DNA of 5,693 nucleotides from Candidatus Hydrogenedentota bacterium (GTDB lineage: Bacteria; Hydrogenedentota; Hydrogenedentia; Hydrogenedentiales; CAITNO01): assembly GCA_903922535.1 (NCBI GenBank), contig CAIXUF010001192.1:1-5693 (forward strand). The letters are read 5' to 3'. Shown piece by piece: positions 1-2,910 of this stretch (position 1 is its first letter; each line of letters starts with the position of its first letter). The notes below the pieces were generated by a model. The model was not told the DNA's origin and made no database searches. It worked only from the letters and a program-made list of their open reading frames with translations. The translations under genes and the position numbers were made by a program.

Positions 1-71
1 CATAATTCACTGAACGATGTTATGGCACTTGATAGTTACGAAACAGGGAACGCCGCTCTATTAAGCCCACC

Positions 72-102
72 ACGGCTGAATGGATGCCAGGCAAGCAGCC
101 GT
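72..102 (-). terminator. Inverted repeat downstream of trmO, possible weak transcription end
   Basis: ACGGCTG at 72-78 and CAGCCGT at 96-102 are perfect 7-base reverse complements separated by 17 bases. They lie about 27 bases past the trmO stop codon in the direction of trmO transcription. The intervening bases contain a second small palindrome (TGCC A GGCA, 85-93). No run of T follows the stem on the minus strand, so this is not a canonical intrinsic terminator. It could be a Rho-dependent end, an mRNA-stabilising hairpin or chance. A purine-rich stretch (103-128 read on the minus strand) lies between the gene and the hairpin, and no start codon follows it at a useful distance. Confidence 0.25.
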
Positions 103-128
103 CGGCGCTCCTCCCCTCCCTTTCAAAA

Positions 129-935
129 TTACGCCAAGAATGCACTGCGAAATTCCCGATGCCGCCCCTTGTCCTTGTATCTATCCTCTGGGCTCAGTAA
201 GTCCTCATCGGTATACGCGGAGCGAACCCTTTCCACCAACACCCGCCGCGCGGTTTCGTCCACGCCGTAGTCAACCCGCCAGGTGCGGTACGCGATTTCC
301 CAATGTGTGTCGGCAAGCTGCCGGATGCGCTTGCGTTGCTGGTTGAAGGGGTGTTCGCGGAGCTGTTGCTGGAGGAAGGCACGGATTGCCTTAACGCCGG
401 CCTCCTCCAACCAGGCGAGTTGCTGCTCGGCTTCCGGGGCAAAGCGCACTTCCCACACGTCGTTGGATACGTCCTCGACCCAGCCGCACCTCGCTTCGGG
501 AAAGCTGTCGGCGTAGGGAAGGTAGGGCTTAATGTCGAGGATGGGCGTACCATCGAGGAGATCGTGGGGACCGACATTCACGCGCAGGTCTTGGATCGAG
601 ACCAGTTCCACACAGGAGAGTCCAATGGGGTTGGGGCGGTACGGCGCGCGGCTGGCGAAGACGCCCACTTTGCGGGAGGCCCGCGGAGGCTGCACCATGG
701 GCTTCCAGTTTGCGTTGTGGTGGAGGACGTAAATGAGCCAGATATGCGAGAAGCCGTCGAGATCCTGCAGGGCCTGCTCGTAGTTGTGGCCTTTCTCCAA
801 CAGGATATTGCCGCCGCTGGATTCTGCGACCGACGGCTGGCGCGCGGCGTCGTAGGGGTACCGCGCGGCGCAGTGGAATGTTCCAATGGGATCAAGATGC
901 ATTGGGGAGCCTTTCGCAACCAGGTACGCATTCAA
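129..935 (-). CDS. trmO: tRNA (N6-threonylcarbamoyladenosine(37)-N6)-methyltransferase TrmO
   Basis: This 268-residue protein belongs to the TrmO (TsaA/YaeB) family, cytoplasmic enzymes that use S-adenosylmethionine to methylate the N6 of t6A at position 37, next to the anticodon of certain threonine tRNAs, giving m6t6A and fine-tuning decoding. Recognition rests on the family's signature blocks: DGFSHIWLIYVLHHN (60-74), GVFASRAPYRPNPIGLS (91-107) and LLDGTPILDIKPYLPYADS (126-144). These build the SAM-binding beta-barrel of the N-terminal domain. Residues about 165-245 form the smaller C-terminal domain (YRTWRVDYGVDE, then VLVERV), so the protein looks full length. Two starts are possible. 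The ATG at 935 has a good GGAG Shine-Dalgarno sequence 7 bases upstream. The internal ATG at 902 (residue 12, followed by HLDPIGTF, where family members usually begin) has a weaker AAAGG. The gene diverges from its right-hand neighbour and has no functional link to it that I can see. Confidence 0.94.
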   Translation of the reverse strand: MNAYLVAKGSPMHLDPIGTFHCAARYPYDAARQPSVAESSGGNILLEKGHNYEQALQDLDGFSHIWLIYVLHHNANWKPMVQPPRASRKVGVFASRAPYRPNPIGLSCVELVSIQDLRVNVGPHDLLDGTPILDIKPYLPYADSFPEARCGWVEDVSNDVWEVRFAPEAEQQLAWLEEAGVKAIRAFLQQQLREHPFNQQRKRIRQLADTHWEIAYRTWRVDYGVDETARRVLVERVRSAYTDEDLLSPEDRYKDKGRHREFRSAFLA

Positions 936-1204
936 CCTCTCCGCCCCAGCCTAGCGTCTTGGGGGATCTTCAAGCAAGGCGTGGCTAACGGAGATGCTTT
1001 CCGCCCCACCTGCAATCCTCAAGAGCGGGCAAAAAGGGCGGAGACCCCATGATTACAGTTTCGAGCGCACCACGATTTTCTCGTGCTTTCTCCGGAAGGC
1101 GCCAGCGCTTTGCGTCGGTGCCAATGACCGCGCCATAATCCCTGCGTACGCCAGAGCCTGCGACATTTTCATGCACAGCAGACAATGGCAGAAAGGGTCC
1201 TGGG
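936..1204. other. Divergent intergenic region between trmO and the beta-helix lipoprotein gene
   Basis: These 269 bases contain no convincing gene. Both flanking genes must start transcription here. I found a plausible promoter only for the rightward gene. A 12-base motif CTYTCCGCCCCA occurs twice in the same orientation (937-948 and 997-1008), and a partial inverted copy, GGGCGGAGA, lies at 1036-1044. The first copy overlaps the trmO Shine-Dalgarno sequence on the other strand, so part of the similarity may just reflect that. A 29-codon frame (1049-1138) preceded by GGAG exists, but nothing else supports it. Confidence 0.6.
1110..1139 (+). promoter_or_regulatory. Candidate sigma70-like promoter for the beta-helix lipoprotein gene
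   Basis: TTGCGT at 1110-1115 and CATAAT at 1134-1139 are separated by 18 bases. The -10 box matches the consensus at five of six positions, but the -35 box at only three. The predicted transcript would start near 1146 and leave an untranslated leader of about 59 bases before the ATG at 1205. This was found by eye in GC-rich DNA, and the promoter consensus of this organism's phylum is not known to me. Confidence 0.3.
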
Positions 1205-2653
1205 ATGGAATCGAAGCCAAGTCGGCGACAATGCCTTCGGAGTATAGGCGTTGCGTCAGCATCCGCAATGCTCGGGTTCGGCTGCCGCACGGTGGCTCCT
1301 TCGGAAACAGGGACCCCGGGACACACCTACCATATTGACCCCGTGGGTGGTGACGACGACAACGATGGCCTGACGCCGTCGCAACCGTTCAAGACCCACG
1401 CTGATCGCAAGTTCGTGGGGGGTGATCGTGTGCTCTTCAAGCGGGGCAGCGTCATCCGTGACTGGCTGCGCACCTGTAACGGCACGGAACAGTCTCCGAT
1501 TATCTACAGCGCTTACGGCAACGGCCCGAAACCCGCCTTTCTCGGGTCCGTGCCGGTGGGCGGCTCCGACAAGTGGGTCGAGGAACGGCCTTCCATCTGG
1601 CGCTGCACCGAAACGCCATCCAGTGAAGTCTGCAATCTGATTTTCAACAACGGAGCCTCCTGCGGCATCCTGCGCTGGGAACCGGAAGACCTGCGCCAGC
1701 CGGGGGACTGGCATTACACCGGTTTCGGAAAGCAGCAAGAAGGCGGCGACATCCTCTATCTCAGGTCGGAAATGAATCCCGGCCTGGCCTACGACAAGAT
1801 CGAATGCGTGCTCTGGGGACACCGCAAACTGGTCGGCGGCGAGCACAACGTCATCCTGGAGAATCTGAGCTTCCAGAACAGCGGCGTGCATGGCTACCAG
1901 GAATTCCATCCCCGACAAGTCGTCATCCGCAACTGCGACTTCCGTTTCATTGGCGGAGCCGTCTGGAACCGGGAACGCCAGATTCGCTTCGGCAATGCGG
2001 TTGAGTTATGGGACGGTGCCTGGGATGTGGAGGTCCAGGGCTGTCTCTTCGACAACATTCACGACTCCGCCGTTACGCACCAGGGCGGAGGGACCAAGAA
2101 CATTCCTGAAAGGATCCACTTCCACAACAACTTGTTTGTGGACATTGGCCTGGCCGCCTACGAATCCCGCGAGCCTTCCCGGGAGGTCTATTTTGAGCAC
2201 AACACCTGCATCAACGCAGGCGGCGGCTTCAGCATGCAGGGCGAAATGCCCCCGCGCCGGACAGATCCCTACCCGCAACCGCTGGGCTACCATGTGTGGG
2301 CCTGGATGATTGAGCCCCATACGCAACCGGGGAATGTCTATATCCGCCACAACCTCTTTTGCGAAAGCTTCGGCCCGGCAGTCTGCCTGAGCATTGATCC
2401 GGCCGACGCCCAACAGTTCCTACTCGACCACAATCGCTACTGGAAGACGAGTCCCGGCCGCCTGATCGAATGGGGCGGCGGTCGCCCCTACGCACCATCG
2501 GAGTTCGCCCGATATCAGGCCGAATGCGCCCGCGACCAGCATAGTCGCATCGCCAAACCGCGATTTGTCGACGCGTCACACGGCGATTTTCGTCAGTCTG
2601 CCGACTCGCCGGGCCGGTGCACCGGAATGCAGACCAATGTCCGAAGAAAATGA
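1205..2653 (+). CDS. Exported right-handed beta-helix protein, Tat-type lipoprotein signal
   Basis: This 482-residue protein starts with a twin-arginine-like signal: SRRQCLRS at 6-13, a short hydrophobic stretch at 14-25, and a possible lipidation cysteine at 27. The box LGFGC is a poor lipobox match and the usual Phe of the Tat motif is Cys. Residues 41-82 (YHIDPVGGDDDNDG, TPSQPFKT, then GDRVLFKRG) form the entry block common in secreted beta-helix proteins of Planctomycetota-like bacteria. From about 214 to 412 the sequence shows regular coils: VILENLSF, VVIRNCDF, VEVQGCLF, IHFHNNLF, VYFEHNTC, VYIRHNLF, FLLDHNRY. These stack as in pectate-lyase-like folds. The end (IAKPRFVDASHGDFRQSADSPG, 449-470) is the usual closing segment, so the gene appears intact. 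It is probably an envelope-bound polysaccharide lyase or hydrolase, or a glycan-binding protein. No catalytic residues can be assigned, so the substrate is unknown. The ATG is preceded by GAAAGGG at a 7-base spacing. The protein has 14 cysteines, which is many for this fold. Confidence 0.93.
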   Translation: MESKPSRRQCLRSIGVASASAMLGFGCRTVAPSETGTPGHTYHIDPVGGDDDNDGLTPSQPFKTHADRKFVGGDRVLFKRGSVIRDWLRTCNGTEQSPIIYSAYGNGPKPAFLGSVPVGGSDKWVEERPSIWRCTETPSSEVCNLIFNNGASCGILRWEPEDLRQPGDWHYTGFGKQQEGGDILYLRSEMNPGLAYDKIECVLWGHRKLVGGEHNVILENLSFQNSGVHGYQEFHPRQVVIRNCDFRFIGGAVWNRERQIRFGNAVELWDGAWDVEVQGCLFDNIHDSAVTHQGGGTKNIPERIHFHNNLFVDIGLAAYESREPSREVYFEHNTCINAGGGFSMQGEMPPRRTDPYPQPLGYHVWAWMIEPHTQPGNVYIRHNLFCESFGPAVCLSIDPADAQQFLLDHNRYWKTSPGRLIEWGGGRPYAPSEFARYQAECARDQHSRIAKPRFVDASHGDFRQSADSPGRCTGMQTNVRRK

Positions 2654-2673
2654 GCCCTGAATGCGCTGGCACA

Positions 2674-2693
2674 CTTTGGTCTCAAGACCAGAG
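2674..2693 (+). terminator. Hairpin after the beta-helix gene, possible transcription end
   Basis: CTTTGGTC at 2674-2681 pairs with GACCAGAG at 2686-2693, giving eight pairs including one G-U, around a TCAA tetraloop. The hairpin begins 20 bases after the stop codon of the beta-helix gene. The bases after it are CGGGG rather than a run of T, so it lacks the tail of an intrinsic terminator. It may be a 3' mRNA-stabilising stem or a Rho-dependent end. Confidence 0.35.
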
Positions 2694-2745
2694 CGGGGTC
2701 ATCCCATCATGTTCGCTAACAAAACAGCTTGCCATGCCCAGGACC

Positions 2746-2774
2746 TTGTGTTTTTTCGACTAACCGGGTATTCT
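2746..2774 (+). promoter_or_regulatory. Candidate promoter for the PASTA surface-protein gene
   Basis: TTGTGT at 2746-2751 and TATTCT at 2769-2774 are separated by the ideal 17 bases. Matches to the consensus are three of six and four of six. If used, transcription would begin near 2781 and give a leader of about 130 bases containing the stem-loop at 2808-2849. The call is weak and made by eye. Confidence 0.22.
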
Positions 2775-2807
2775 GCCATAGGCATTTGGGTGTTGCTGTC
2801 TGTGACG

Positions 2808-2849
2808 AGTCGTGTCATGGGGCGAAGAAAGCCCTTCGGAATCACGACT
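2808..2849 (+). promoter_or_regulatory. Stem-loop in the leader of the PASTA surface-protein gene
   Basis: AGTCGTG at 2808-2814 is the perfect reverse complement of CACGACT at 2843-2849. The enclosed 28 bases can form one of two mutually exclusive inner hairpins: GGGC (2820-2823) with GCCC (2831-2834), or CGAAG (2823-2827) with CTTCG (2834-2838). Two competing inner stems inside one outer stem suit a regulatory leader, but they also arise by chance in GC-rich DNA. I do not recognise a known riboswitch consensus. The outer stem ends 61 bases before the ATG and does not cover the ribosome binding site. Confidence 0.35.
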
Positions 2850-2898
2850 GGCTAAACGCCGGCATCGCACGCACTTTTCGTACGTTCGTGGACAAAAT

Positions 2899-2903
2899 GG
2901 AGG
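2899..2903 (+). promoter_or_regulatory. Strong ribosome binding site fixing the start at 2911
   Basis: GGAGG at 2899-2903, extended by AAG, lies 7 bases upstream of the ATG at 2911. It is the best Shine-Dalgarno sequence in the window. It decides the start of the large surface protein, because the later in-frame ATGs (codons 4, 40, 43 and 72) have no comparable site at a proper distance. Confidence 0.8.
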
Positions 2904-2910
2904 AAGTGTG

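Larger units (their letters stand above)
2654..2910. other. Intergenic region and presumed leader of the PASTA surface-protein gene
   Basis: These 257 bases hold no well-supported gene. They contain a hairpin just after the beta-helix gene, a weak promoter candidate and a longer stem-loop before the next gene. Two short frames fit here. The one at 2661-2855 has no ribosome binding site and no recognisable protein. The one at 2729-2911 is discussed among the findings because its TGA overlaps the next ATG. Confidence 0.6.

Noticed and set aside
303..1052. Open frame of 249 codons on the plus strand, antisense to trmO
   Set aside because: It mirrors trmO codon structure in GC-rich DNA. The product has no recognisable domain and no ribosome binding site, whereas the opposite strand clearly encodes a conserved enzyme.
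1049..1138. 29-codon frame with GGAG five bases upstream
   Set aside because: It is Arg/Ser-rich with no recognisable feature and is short enough to occur by chance. The candidate promoter lies inside it.
994..1338. Open frame of 114 codons spanning the promoter region and the start of the beta-helix gene
   Set aside because: It overlaps the well-supported beta-helix signal sequence in another frame and has no family resemblance.
1256..1918. Minus-strand frame of 220 codons inside the beta-helix gene
   Set aside because: It is the antisense shadow of a clearly coding frame. Its Val/Ala-rich composition is what the reverse of GC-rich codons produces.
2661..2855. 64-codon frame after the beta-helix gene with a hydrophobic middle
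   Set aside because: It has no ribosome binding site, overlaps the hairpin, and shows no resemblance to a beta-helix continuation or to a known small membrane protein.
2781..2880. Cyclic-di-GMP riboswitch or integron attC site in the leader
   Set aside because: The structured leader prompted the check, but I could not find the conserved GEMM core or the paired RYYYAAC/GTTRRRY sites.
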